A DNA stretch of 64,000 nt from Sphaerospermopsis torques-reginae ITEP-024 (GCF_019598945.1 NZ_CP080598.1:2294001-2358000); one strand, 5' to 3'; positions 7,654 to 17,268 are shown, counted from the stretch's first letter. Numbers and translations are program-made. Notes: generated by a model from the sequence alone, not told the origin.

Positions 7654-9885
7654 GTGGTTCAAACTAGTCTAAATCCCCAGATCACTCCAGTAGCAGATCA
7701 AGAACCAGGTTATGGACAAATGTTTGCTGTTTTGCTCAGGAGAATGCCCTGGGTTGTGTTAGTATTTCTGAGTTCTACGGCACTGGCAGGAATCATAACT
7801 TTAAAGACCAAGCCCACCTTCCAAAGCACAATGCAACTGTTAGTAGAACCTAACTATCAAGGCAAAAAAGAAGGAGTAGACCCAGTAGAACGTCAGTTTA
7901 CAGATACTAACGTTGTGGTTGATACTGCGACACAATTGAATTTGATGCGGAGTTCTGGACTAATCCAAAAAGCAGTTGATAAACTCAAGTCTGAATATCC
8001 AAATATCACAGTAGAGGAAGTTAAAAAATCCTTAGTCTTAACTCAAATCAAAACTCCAGAAGATAATATCGCTACTAAAATTTTTCAAGTTGACTATAGT
8101 GATGGTGATCCAGAAAAAACGCAAAAAGTGCTAACTGCCATTCGGCAAGTTTATGTTGAATATAACAAACAACAGCAGGATATACGTTTAAAAAGAGGTC
8201 TGCAAGTTATTAGAGAGCAGTTGCGAAAAGCTAATGATGAGGTGAACGCATCGGAAGCCAATTTGCAACGATTTCGGAGAAACCAGAATTTAATTAATCC
8301 AGAATTGCAGGCCAAAGCAATTGAAGAATCCTTAAATAATATTCAGAAAGAGCGACAAATAACTCGTTCTCAATATGAAGAAGCTGTGGCCAAGCAGAGG
8401 TCTTTGCAGGAACAGTTGAATCGTTCTCCTCAGAATGCCTTGGTTTCCTCCCGTCTCAGTCAGTCTACACGTTATCAAGGCTTACTCAACGAAATCCAAA
8501 AAACAGAACTAGCTTTAGCACAGGAACGCTTACGTTTTACCGATGATACTCCCGGTGTGCAGAAGCTCCAAGAACAATTGAACAGTCAAAAAGAACTTTT
8601 GCAAAAAGAAGTTAGTAGAACTTTAGGTAGACAGTCTAGCAGTGCATTCAGTTTTGGAGACAATCTGCTAGAACAAGGCCAACTGGGAGAAATTGACCTT
8701 AACCTCACAGGTGAATTAGTAGAAACTCAAACCAATATAGTTTCTTTAAGCGCCCGTGATCAAACTTTGGCAGAAAAAGAGAAAGAACTAAGAGCGCAAC
8801 TAAAAAGGTTTCCTTCTCTCTTAGCTTATTACAATCGCATACTTCCCCAATTAGAATTTAGTCGGGAAAGAATGGAACAATTGTTGAGGGCAGAACAACA
8901 ATTGCGCCAAGAACTTGCCAAAGGTGGCTTTAATTGGGAAGTGGTGGAAGAACCACAAAGAGGCATACAATTAGGACCAAATCTCAAACAAAATCTTTTG
9001 TTGGGCGCAGTAGTGGGATTTATTTTAGGGGGTGTTGCAGCCTTTATTCGAGAAGCATCGGATGATTCTGTACACACTACTGCTGAATTAGAAAAACAAG
9101 TTGCTCTACCTTTATTGGGAACAACTCCCAAATTGCCACCAGCTAAACCGAAAGAATCTATTATCAAATTGCCTTTTGGTAAACCTGAAGTTCTTGCCCC
9201 TTGGACAATTCAAGTCTTACAATCTCCACCACGTTGGGAATCACTAGACTTGATTTATAAAAATATCGAACTTCTCCACAATGTCTCTGAATTAAAATCT
9301 TTGATGGTGACATCAGCATTGCCAGATGAAGGTAAGTCAGCTTTCACTTTAGGTTTAGCTATGAGTGCGGCTAGGTTACACAAAAAGGTGCTTTTAATTG
9401 ATGCTAACTTACGAGATCCTAGCTTGCACAAACAGTTGAATCTTCCTAATGAACAAGGGTTGTCAACTTTATTAGCCAGTGATGTTCCCCTTCCCCATAA
9501 CATCGGAATTTCATACTCAGGTTCATCTTATATCGACATTTTAACTGCTGGTCCTATACCTGTAGATCCGGCTCATCTTTTAAGTTCTCCACGCATGATG
9601 GAACTGATGGCTGCATTTGAAGAAAACTATGATTTGGTACTCATAGATGCTCCTTCAGTTATCGGTATGGTAGATGCGATTATCACAGCCTCATCTTGTC
9701 GGAGTGTGGTTATGGTAGCCAGCATTGGTAGAGTGACACGCAACCATTTAGCCCAAGCTACAGCAATGTTGAGCAAGTTAAATCTGATTGGGGTTGTGGC
9801 TAATGGAGTATCTAATTCTGATAGCACTTATGTTCCTTATGTCAAACAACAACAATTAGTGCTAAAAGAATTTGTGGAAAAATAG
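7654..9885 (+). CDS. Wzc-like polysaccharide co-polymerase with BY-kinase domain
   Basis: This 743-residue inner-membrane protein starts at GTG 7654 behind AAGGA. It has a Wzz domain with a first membrane helix at about 31-51, a long periplasmic coiled-coil region (about 180-430), a second helix at about 447-466, and a cytoplasmic tyrosine-kinase domain. Walker A is PDEGKS (GKS at 560-562), Walker A' is LLIDANLRDP (583-587) and Walker B is LVLIDAP (D665). Such proteins set chain length and couple polymerisation to export. Two oddities: the A' motif has Asn where Asp is usual (D-x-N instead of D-x-D), and the C-terminal tyrosine cluster is nearly absent (Y837-like pair in STYVPYV only). In PCC 7120 a homologue sits just before hepC (from memory). 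Confidence 0.88.
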   Translation: MVQTSLNPQITPVADQEPGYGQMFAVLLRRMPWVVLVFLSSTALAGIITLKTKPTFQSTMQLLVEPNYQGKKEGVDPVERQFTDTNVVVDTATQLNLMRSSGLIQKAVDKLKSEYPNITVEEVKKSLVLTQIKTPEDNIATKIFQVDYSDGDPEKTQKVLTAIRQVYVEYNKQQQDIRLKRGLQVIREQLRKANDEVNASEANLQRFRRNQNLINPELQAKAIEESLNNIQKERQITRSQYEEAVAKQRSLQEQLNRSPQNALVSSRLSQSTRYQGLLNEIQKTELALAQERLRFTDDTPGVQKLQEQLNSQKELLQKEVSRTLGRQSSSAFSFGDNLLEQGQLGEIDLNLTGELVETQTNIVSLSARDQTLAEKEKELRAQLKRFPSLLAYYNRILPQLEFSRERMEQLLRAEQQLRQELAKGGFNWEVVEEPQRGIQLGPNLKQNLLLGAVVGFILGGVAAFIREASDDSVHTTAELEKQVALPLLGTTPKLPPAKPKESIIKLPFGKPEVLAPWTIQVLQSPPRWESLDLIYKNIELLHNVSELKSLMVTSALPDEGKSAFTLGLAMSAARLHKKVLLIDANLRDPSLHKQLNLPNEQGLSTLLASDVPLPHNIGISYSGSSYIDILTAGPIPVDPAHLLSSPRMMELMAAFEENYDLVLIDAPSVIGMVDAIITASSCRSVVMVASIGRVTRNHLAQATAMLSKLNLIGVVANGVSNSDSTYVPYVKQQQLVLKEFVEK

Positions 9886-10309
9886 CTCAATGATTTCCAC
9901 GGTTCCATTTTGTGGCAACAATACTTTCTTTGTGAGTAAGTATTCAGCTATCAGTAATCAGTAAATGGCTATGCCACGCTACGCTAACAGCTTTCAGATG
10001 TAAGTAGAGTGGTTGTTAATAAAATCATAATTTTACTAGATTACCAGGCTTTGAGTAGATAAATTCACAGGCTGAAATTTGTGTTTTTGTGAGTTTTGCT
10101 GATAGCTGATAGCTGACGGCTGAATGCTTACCTTTGTGAATATTCGACTCAAAATTTGGCTTGGTAAATATGAAAAAGGTTATGGGTAAGGAAATTAATC
10201 CTTTTACCCTTTCCTTTTTTTTATCATGAAAAGACAAGAATTGAGAGTTGAGGGTTTTTCCCAAAATACCAAAAATAATTTTGTAATTATCGTCAAATAA
10301 AAAGTGTAT

Positions 10310-10342
10310 AGATCCCCGACTTCTTTAAGAAGTCGGGGATCT
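10310..10342. repeat. Dispersed palindrome, possible bidirectional terminator
   Basis: AGATCCCCGACTTCTT (10310-10325) and AAGAAGTCGGGGATCT (10327-10342) are perfect 16-bp arms around one T. Related copies occur at 20907, 52073 and 60543, each after a gene. Confidence 0.85.
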
Positions 10343-10818
10343 GAATCTGAGTTTATTTTCGTTTGAGCTACTTGTAATTATATTTCTAATCCAATTAGGA
10401 AGATTTAAAATTACAAAATTTATGTATGATGTTTAACACGAAAAATTTTTGATTCATCATAGCTTAACATTATGTGCGAAAAAACCTATCTATTTAAAGA
10501 GTCAATAAAGAATTGATTTAATCATTAGTTGATTCTTTTTTTTATTATATTCTAGAAATTGAGGACAACAATTCACAAGGCTAAAATTAGAGGATTCCTG
10601 TGATAGCTACAACATTATTAAGTAGCTTCAACTAAATTAATTTAGCGAGCGTTATTCAAGGTAATTCCACTCTACATATACCTAGAGGAAATCCCAAGTT
10701 TCCTAAATCTCCATTTATCTTAATTGCTGTTGCTTAACTGTTTTTATTGCTTTCTGTGTAAGGATTCAGGGAACAAGGAACAGGGAAGATAAAAGAAAAA
10801 TGTCCTTCATCCTTCATT

Positions 10819-10874
10819 CTGAACTCCTGAACTTCTGAACTTCTGAACTCCTGAACTCCTGAACTTCTGAATTA
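10819..10874. repeat. 8-bp tandem repeat
   Basis: Seven consecutive copies of CTGAACTC/CTGAACTT, with the last degenerate. It lies about 70 bp upstream of hepC. Confidence 0.9.
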
Positions 10875-10942
10875 TTACCTTTTTGTACATCTTCATATCT
10901 ACAGAATTGCACAAAGGTTAACTCATATTTTCAGGTCAGTAA

Positions 10943-11689
10943 TTGGCTACTGTACAAACGCAAATACCTATGATAACTTCAATTGTTCCTAGTTTACAAG
11001 AACACAGCACCATATCACAGTCGTCCCCAAAAAATTATCAATTACAATACTGCACACTTCAGTGGCGTATGGGTCAGCTATTGGTGAAGTCTTCTGTGAA
11101 TTTACAACAACCATATTTACCTGCTCTAGATAACGAACAATTATTAGTAGAGTGTTTAAAACATTCTCCTGTTAATTTAGTAACCATAGATCCACAACTA
11201 GGTAATGCTGCATTAAAATTTTGGGCAAATGCTTGTAAAAAAGCTCAAAAACCAATATATATAAGCCCATCATCTATGAACCAATTCACAAAACAAAGTT
11301 ATCAATTATTCAGGGTAATCCAAAGAATAACTGATTGGCTTTTGGCGTTAATTTTGTTGCTATTGGTTAGTCCTTTAATGCTGGGATTAACTATACTGTT
11401 GTGGTTACAATCCCCAGAATTTATTTTTTCTTATGAGTGGCAGATTGGTGAGCGGGGTAAACTATTTCAATCGCTCAAGTTTTGTACAAGGGGAAAACAG
11501 AACATCTCGTTTTTAGGGGTTTTAATGCGTAAATATGGTCTGGATAATTTACCTAAGTTATTCAATGTACTGCGTGGGGATATGAGTTTGATTGGCTCTC
11601 GTTGCTGGGCTTTAACAGATGCAGTCCACCTGAGTTTAGAAAATGCAGAACAACTAAATCAGCTATCAGTCATTACTAATAGATGCTGA
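10943..11689 (+). CDS. hepC: HepC-like sugar-phosphate (polyprenyl glycosylphospho) transferase, divergent
   Basis: The 248-residue product has a short N-terminal part and a bacterial sugar transferase domain with one membrane helix (DWLLALILLLLVSPLMLGLTILL, about 128-150). This family moves a sugar-1-phosphate to undecaprenyl phosphate and starts repeat-unit synthesis. Its place directly before hepA identifies it as HepC. Oddities: the catalytic Asp-Glu of the DELPQ motif reads LDNLPKL here, GPRP reads GSRC, and the conserved end (PGITGxWQ) appears as SVITNRC followed by TGA. In-frame reading past the stop gives 16 more codons ending in NLDVETL to 11740. The start is TTG 10943; ATG 10970 is an alternative. 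HepC may be truncated, inactive or simply divergent. Confidence 0.75.
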   Translation: MATVQTQIPMITSIVPSLQEHSTISQSSPKNYQLQYCTLQWRMGQLLVKSSVNLQQPYLPALDNEQLLVECLKHSPVNLVTIDPQLGNAALKFWANACKKAQKPIYISPSSMNQFTKQSYQLFRVIQRITDWLLALILLLLVSPLMLGLTILLWLQSPEFIFSYEWQIGERGKLFQSLKFCTRGKQNISFLGVLMRKYGLDNLPKLFNVLRGDMSLIGSRCWALTDAVHLSLENAEQLNQLSVITNRC

Positions 11690-11786
11690 GTACATAATCA
11701 AGACTATATTCCTGTGAATTTGGATGTGGAAACACTGTGATTTGCCTATAGGATTTGCAGTTTCAGGGACATAATTATTAGCTGTG

Positions 11787-11819
11787 AGTGCGGTAGATTT
11801 TGATTGAAATTACCGCACT
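11787..11819. promoter_or_regulatory. Perfect inverted repeat upstream of hepA
   Basis: AGTGCGGTA (11787-11795) and TACCGCACT (11811-11819) are perfect 9-bp arms separated by 15 bp, ending 77 bp before the hepA ATG. There is no T-run, so an operator or leader hairpin is as likely as a terminator. Confidence 0.5.
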
Positions 11820-11896
11820 GAAGCTAGAGTCAAAATTGGTTGCATCGTACTTATCGGAGACAGGTAAATTAAGAGCAATACTGCTAGATAATATCA

Positions 11897-13753
11897 ATGA
11901 AATCTCATTTTTTTAATCCGCTTCGGTATTTTCTGAAAACTACTAAATTCTGGCAGGAAAATCATTTAATTTTACGAGAGTTTAAACACTTTCGTAAGGT
12001 GACTATACTTGCCTTAGTCTTTACATTTTTAGCAGCAACTTTTGAAGGTATAAGTATTGGCTTCTTACTCTCATTTTTGCAAAATTTAACTAATCCTAAT
12101 GCTGCACCCATTCAAATAGGAATAGATTGGTTTGACCAGTGGATCTTAGGAGTTAATACCTCAGCAATTAGCAGATTATATCGTGTATCTTGTCTGATTT
12201 TGTTGAGTACGTGGATGCGTGCTGCTTTTAACTATTTCTCTCAAATATACACTGAATTTTGTCAATTATATCTTGGAGACAGGTTAAGAAAACAAATTTT
12301 TGAACAGTTGCAATCTTTGTCTCTGAGTTACTTTAGTACCACTCGTTCTGGGGAAATAGTGAACACCATTACCACAGAAATTGAGAAGATTAAACAGGGT
12401 TTTAGTGGTGGAGCATTTTTATTTACTAGAGGTTTGACAGTTGTTGTCTACTTCATTACAATGCTTTTACTTTCATGGCAGCTAACCCTAATTGCCATAT
12501 TATTATTTACTCTGTTAGCTGTTGGGTTATCAAATCTCAATGCTAGAGTGCGAGAATCCAGTTTTGGTACTTCAGTTGCGAATGGTAATTTTACATCAAT
12601 AGCCATAGAATTTATTAATGGTATTCGCACGGTTCATGCTTCTGGTACTCAGGAATTAGAGCGTCAGCGTTACTACAAAGCTAGTAATCAAATAGTCAGC
12701 AGTTCAACTAAAGTTATTCTGATTTGGACATTAGTAAAACCCATTGCCGAAAGTGCAGCTACCACTGTGCTGATAGGTATGATTATTTTGGCTTTTAGTA
12801 GCTTTGTGGTGAATGGAACTTTACAAGTTAGTTCTTTGTTGACATTTTTCTTTGTACTGTTTCGTCTTGTACCGTTCATTCAAGATATTAATGGCACAAG
12901 AGCTTTTCTTAGCACTCTCCAAGGTTCGGCCGACAATATTAAAAACTTGTTGAAACGAGAGGATAAAACCTACTTTGAAAACGGGACAATTCAATTTACA
13001 GGTTTGAAAAGATCAATTGATTTAGTATCTGTAAATTTTGGCTATAGTCAAAATCAACAAGTGCTGCATGATATTACCTTAACAATTGAAAAAGGTAAAA
13101 TGACAGCGTTAGTGGGTGCTTCTGGTGCTGGTAAAACCACAGTTGCCGATTTAATTCCTCGCTTTTATGATCCTACCGATGGCTATATTTACGTTGATGA
13201 AATTGATGTGCGGCAATTTGAAATTAACTCTCTACGTCGCAAGATAGCTGTTGTTAGCCAGGATACTTTTATTTTCAATACTTCTGTGTGGAATAATATT
13301 GCTTACGGTACACCAGAAGCAACAGAGACAAAAATTCGAGAAGCTGCGCGACTGGCAAATGCAGAAGAATTTATTTTAGAAATGCCAGAAGGGTTTGATA
13401 CAGAATTGGGAGATAGAGGTGTACGGTTATCTGGTGGACAAAGACAGCGACTTGCTATTGCTCGTGCATTGTTACGTAATCCAGAAATTTTGATTTTGGA
13501 TGAAGCTACAAGTGCTTTAGATTCTGTATCTGAAAGATTAATTCAGGATTCATTAGAAAAGCTTTCTGTGGGTAGAACTGTAATTGCGATCGCTCACCGT
13601 CTTTCTACTATTGCTAAAGCCGATAAAGTTGTAGTTTTAGAACAGGGAAGAATTGTTGAACAAGGTCAATATCAGGAACTTTTAGAACAAAAAGGTAAGC
13701 TTTGGCAATATCACCAAATGCAGTATCAAATGGCTGCTAGTGAGAAAATTTAG
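11897..13753 (+). CDS. hepA: HepA, ABC exporter of heterocyst envelope polysaccharide
   Basis: The 618-residue protein is a half-size ABC exporter with a six-helix transmembrane domain (about 35-330) and a nucleotide-binding domain (about 365-600). Walker A GASGAGKT is at 407-414, the LSGGQ signature at 511-515, and LILDEATSALD is the Walker B/D-loop. The N-terminal half (ILREFKHFRKVTI, ATFEGISIGFLLSFLQ, SRLYRVSCLILLSTWMRAAFNY) matches what I recall of PCC 7120 HepA, which is needed to lay down the heterocyst polysaccharide coat. It would flip or export the lipid-linked glycan. The 207-bp gap after hepC holds a perfect inverted repeat, so hepA probably has its own developmental control. Confidence 0.92.
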   Translation: MKSHFFNPLRYFLKTTKFWQENHLILREFKHFRKVTILALVFTFLAATFEGISIGFLLSFLQNLTNPNAAPIQIGIDWFDQWILGVNTSAISRLYRVSCLILLSTWMRAAFNYFSQIYTEFCQLYLGDRLRKQIFEQLQSLSLSYFSTTRSGEIVNTITTEIEKIKQGFSGGAFLFTRGLTVVVYFITMLLLSWQLTLIAILLFTLLAVGLSNLNARVRESSFGTSVANGNFTSIAIEFINGIRTVHASGTQELERQRYYKASNQIVSSSTKVILIWTLVKPIAESAATTVLIGMIILAFSSFVVNGTLQVSSLLTFFFVLFRLVPFIQDINGTRAFLSTLQGSADNIKNLLKREDKTYFENGTIQFTGLKRSIDLVSVNFGYSQNQQVLHDITLTIEKGKMTALVGASGAGKTTVADLIPRFYDPTDGYIYVDEIDVRQFEINSLRRKIAVVSQDTFIFNTSVWNNIAYGTPEATETKIREAARLANAEEFILEMPEGFDTELGDRGVRLSGGQRQRLAIARALLRNPEILILDEATSALDSVSERLIQDSLEKLSVGRTVIAIAHRLSTIAKADKVVVLEQGRIVEQGQYQELLEQKGKLWQYHQMQYQMAASEKI

Positions 13754-13875
13754 CAAATTTGATCTTTTTTTCTATTCATTCATTGACACAAAGAATTAAG
13801 TTATCAAAACCTAGTGCAAGACTACTTAAAAATTTTCAATGCTGTTTGCTCAACCTCAACTTTTAATTATCCATT

Positions 13876-15057
13876 ATGAAAATCACACTTACTTGTAATA
13901 CAAGTTTAGGCACTGGTGGACAAGGTGTTTGTTTAGAGAATGCTGCATTAGGTTTAAATAAACTAGGAGATTTAACTATATTTTGTAGTGGCTTAACAGT
14001 GCCAAAAACCGATTTCACTGTATATCCTGTAGGTAATTCTCCTTGGAGTAAAAGATTATTAAGTACCCCCATTTTGCGTCGTCGTAATGATTGGGCTGTA
14101 TTGCTAAGTGACTTATATTTTGATCAACAGGTAAGTAAAAAATTAAAATCATACCCCTGTGATTTAATTATGGGAGTAGCTGGACAAACTAACTTAGCAT
14201 TTAAAGCAGCTAAAGCTCAAGGTGCAAAAGCTTGGTTATATTGTTTAAATAATTATCTGCCTTTTATGCAGCAGCAAATTCAGCAAGAATTAGATTTTTT
14301 ATCTGATCCTACTGTAGCAACCATGAATCCTCAAATGCTCAAGAGATTTGCTGAAGAATGTCAGCAAGCAGATTTAATTATCGTTTTATCTGAAGTTGCT
14401 AAACAAACATTTATTCAAGCCGGATTCGCACCAGAAAAAATTAAGGTTCTCACTCCTTTTGTTGACACTCAAAGATTTCATCAAACTGTGAAAAATGATC
14501 AAGTTTTTCGAGTGCTTTATGTAGGAACTATTGAACCCAGAAAAGGATTGCCTTATTTAGTTCAGGCTTTTTTACAAGCTGATATCCCCAACTCAGAATT
14601 ATTGATTGTTGGTGGTGCTTCTACTCGTGGATTAAGACAATTTATGACAGAAGTATTAAACAAACATAGCAATATTAAACAAGAATTTTGGAATTTTAGT
14701 CAAGATGATCCTACTGAAGTTTTTGGTAAATCTTCGGTTCTGGTTTTACCTTCTGTAGAAGATGGTTTTGGTTTGGTTGCACTAGAAGCAATGGCTTGTG
14801 GATTACCTGCAATTGTAACTTCTAATTGTGGTGCAGCGGATGTGGTAAATCATGGCATAAATGGCTTTATTTCTCCTCCTAGAGATGTACAAACTATGGC
14901 TAATCAATTGAGATTTTTAGCAGAAAATGAATCCATCAGAAGAGAAATGGGAAAAGTTGCGAGAATACATTCACAACAATATAATCAGGCACTTTATCAA
15001 CATCAATTAAAGGAAATATTTTTAGAAAAAGATTTAATTACACCAATTTTCAACTAA
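13876..15057 (+). CDS. Family 4 glycosyltransferase (first of the post-hepA series)
   Basis: The 393-residue GT-B enzyme begins MKITLTCNTSLGTGGQGV (acceptor-side glycine loop), has VLYVGTIEPRKGLPYLVQAF at the start of the donor domain (about residues 214-234) and the retaining motif EDGFGLVALEAMACGLPAIV (about 295-315). It should add a sugar to the HEP repeat unit. It lies 122 bp after hepA and 8 bp before the next glycosyltransferase, so it likely opens a run of co-transcribed genes. Donor sugar unknown. Confidence 0.88.
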   Translation: MKITLTCNTSLGTGGQGVCLENAALGLNKLGDLTIFCSGLTVPKTDFTVYPVGNSPWSKRLLSTPILRRRNDWAVLLSDLYFDQQVSKKLKSYPCDLIMGVAGQTNLAFKAAKAQGAKAWLYCLNNYLPFMQQQIQQELDFLSDPTVATMNPQMLKRFAEECQQADLIIVLSEVAKQTFIQAGFAPEKIKVLTPFVDTQRFHQTVKNDQVFRVLYVGTIEPRKGLPYLVQAFLQADIPNSELLIVGGASTRGLRQFMTEVLNKHSNIKQEFWNFSQDDPTEVFGKSSVLVLPSVEDGFGLVALEAMACGLPAIVTSNCGAADVVNHGINGFISPPRDVQTMANQLRFLAENESIRREMGKVARIHSQQYNQALYQHQLKEIFLEKDLITPIFN

Positions 15058-15065
15058 AAATTTCA

Positions 15066-16289
15066 ATGAAAAAAGAACAACTCATGTTAACCATACATGA
15101 AAACATAACTGATCAGGAAAAAATATATCACTGTTCTGGTGTTGATATCCGAGGAAACGGAGGGATGGAAACTTACATATCTTCCTTGATCAATTTTCCC
15201 ATGCATGGAGTGATCAAGAACCATAGTAATTCTGTTAAGGATTTAGACCAAAGTCAATGTAAGTTACTCCACCTTCATGATCCAGAATTTTTATTAGAAT
15301 TAACTGGGGAATGTCCAGCAGTATTTACACTGCATAATCATTGTACCTACTGTCCCAGTGGTACAAAATATTTAGCCGATCGCCAAAAACAATGCGATCG
15401 CAATATGCACCCATTAGGTTGTGCTTGGGGACATTTGGTAGATGGTTGTGGTAGTCGCAGACCACAAAAAATGTTTGACAATTTGCGGAATACCTATAAT
15501 TTTCTCAGCACTGCCAAAAAAGTCAACATTCCTGTAATTGCTAATAGTAATTATGTACGAGAGCAAATTATTAATAATGGTTTATCACCCGACCAAGTAA
15601 TTACACTTCACTGCGGTGTCCAACAACCTATATATCCCACAGCATCTTTAACTCCAGAAATTCATCAAAATCAGCGCATTTTGTTTGTGGGTCGCATTGT
15701 CCCCGACAAGGGAATTGAATGGTTACTGAAAGCTTTAGCCAAAACTAATTCGCAAATTCATCTTGATATTGCAGGTGAAGGTTGGATAAAAAGTAAGATG
15801 GAAAAATTAGCCCAAAAAATGGGTTTAACTAATCGTATTACTTGGCATGGTTGGTGTAATAAAGAAAAACTAAAAACACTTTATGAGCAGTGTTTAGCTG
15901 TGGTTTTTCCTAGTCTGTGGCCTGAACCTGCCGGCTTAGTCACTTTAGAAGCTTATGCCCATTATCGTCCGATCATTGCTAGTGGTGTTGGTGGAATTCC
16001 TGAATATGTGCAAGATGGTAAAACCGGAATCCTCGTACCAGCTAATCATATACAAAAATTAGCAGATGCCATCAACCAACTAGCTACAAATTACCATCAA
16101 AGTCGAGCCATGGGCGAACAAGGACAAGCTTGGTTTCAACAAGAATTTACTCTGGATATTCACATTCAGAGATTAGAAACAATTTACGCCAAAACTATCG
16201 CTGATTTTAGCTTAAAAACTAGCATAAATGAAAAAATAACTAACCTGAATTATGACTATAAATATTCAAATATCCGAACCTCTGATTAG
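15066..16289 (+). CDS. Family 4 glycosyltransferase
   Basis: The 407-residue GT4 protein has the donor domain start ILFVGRIVPDKGIEWLL (about residues 205-221) and the motif WPEPAGLVTLEAYAHYRPIIASGVGGIPEYV (about 282-313), with both glutamates of E-x7-E. The N-terminal domain holds an unusual cysteine-rich segment (CTYCPSG, QKQC, LGCAWGH, VDGCGS, about 97-140) that could bind a metal; this is only seen, not known. ATG 15066 gives MKKEQLM; ATG 15084 is possible. Its last 38 bp overlap the next gene in another frame. Confidence 0.87.
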   Translation: MKKEQLMLTIHENITDQEKIYHCSGVDIRGNGGMETYISSLINFPMHGVIKNHSNSVKDLDQSQCKLLHLHDPEFLLELTGECPAVFTLHNHCTYCPSGTKYLADRQKQCDRNMHPLGCAWGHLVDGCGSRRPQKMFDNLRNTYNFLSTAKKVNIPVIANSNYVREQIINNGLSPDQVITLHCGVQQPIYPTASLTPEIHQNQRILFVGRIVPDKGIEWLLKALAKTNSQIHLDIAGEGWIKSKMEKLAQKMGLTNRITWHGWCNKEKLKTLYEQCLAVVFPSLWPEPAGLVTLEAYAHYRPIIASGVGGIPEYVQDGKTGILVPANHIQKLADAINQLATNYHQSRAMGEQGQAWFQQEFTLDIHIQRLETIYAKTIADFSLKTSINEKITNLNYDYKYSNIRTSD

Positions 16290-17238
16290 CGTGATTATCC
16301 CTACTTATAACCGACCAGAATACCTCAAACAAGCAATCACTAGCGCAGTTAACCAAACTTATCAAAACATTGAAATTATTGTTTCTGATAATTGTAGTCC
16401 TGAAAATCCTGAAAATTTAGTTGCATCTTTTTGTGACCCACGGATCAGATTTTGGCGACATCCAGAAAATGTGGGAATGCTCAATAATCAAATGAATGCC
16501 TTTAAAATTGCACAAGGTAAATATGTCGCTAGTCTCCATGATGATGATATGTGGCATCAGGATTTTTTAGCTAAACTTGTACCACATCTAGAAACTAATC
16601 CTAATTTGATTTTAGCTTTCTGTGACCAATATATTATTGATGGTCAAGGTCAAATTATTCCGGCAGCAACTGAAGAAAATTCCCGCAGTTATAAGCGTGA
16701 TAAAATTGCTTATGGAATTCATGAAAATTTCCAACAAATTGGTTTAGTTGATAAAAGTATACCTACAGCAGCAGCTTGTGTAATTCGTAATGCTTTAATT
16801 GATTGGGATAGTATTCCTTCAGAAGTTGGGGGAATGTGGGATTTATATATAACTTACTTATGTTGTATTTCAGGATATGGGGTTTACTATTATCCCGAAA
16901 AATTAACATATTATCGAGAACATGAACAAACTGATACCATGCTGAGTGGTAGACGGAATATCCAGGCAAAAATCCGCAAAGCTAAAAGTGAAATTTTCTG
17001 TTACCAAACCTTTATGGAAGATAAGCGTTTACAACAGTTTCATTCACATTTTAGAAACCTATGGTTAGAAGCACATACAACTTTAGGAATTGGCTTGATG
17101 CTAGATCAACAAACCACAGCAGCACGTTCTTATTTTTGGCAAGCATTACAGAGACAAAAATTTAATTTGCGAACTTTAATAGCCCTGACTCTCAGTTTTA
17201 CACCTCCCAAATTCACACATAAATTACTGGGTGTTTAA
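16252..17238 (+). CDS. Family 2 glycosyltransferase
   Basis: The 328-residue protein has the GT2 motifs PLISVIIPTYNRPEYLKQAI (about 9-28), VSDNCSPENPENL, and the DxD region ASLHDDDMWHQDFL (about 91-104). It is predicted to transfer one sugar with inversion. The start codon lies 38 bp inside the preceding gene, pointing to translational coupling. The C-terminal 90 residues are helical and poorly conserved. Its role is assumed from the cluster. Confidence 0.87.
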   Translation: MTINIQISEPLISVIIPTYNRPEYLKQAITSAVNQTYQNIEIIVSDNCSPENPENLVASFCDPRIRFWRHPENVGMLNNQMNAFKIAQGKYVASLHDDDMWHQDFLAKLVPHLETNPNLILAFCDQYIIDGQGQIIPAATEENSRSYKRDKIAYGIHENFQQIGLVDKSIPTAAACVIRNALIDWDSIPSEVGGMWDLYITYLCCISGYGVYYYPEKLTYYREHEQTDTMLSGRRNIQAKIRKAKSEIFCYQTFMEDKRLQQFHSHFRNLWLEAHTTLGIGLMLDQQTTAARSYFWQALQRQKFNLRTLIALTLSFTPPKFTHKLLGV

Positions 17239-17268
17239 TAAACATTTAATTAACTAGAGAGGTTATTA

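Larger units (their letters stand above)
9886..10942. other. Long intergenic region before hepC
   Basis: About 1.06 kb with no convincing gene. It contains short repeats related to GCTATCAGTAATCAGTA and GCTGATAGCTGACGG (9950-9975, 10098-10130), a dispersed GCTATGCCACGCTACGCTAA element (about 9968-9988), a 33-bp palindrome (10310-10342) and an 8-bp tandem repeat (10819-10874). The hepC promoter must lie here; none is obvious by eye. Confidence 0.55.

Noticed and set aside
10025-10264. 79-codon frame on the - strand in the gap before hepC
   Set aside because: It runs through short repeats (GCTGATAGCTGACGG type) and shows no protein-like composition.
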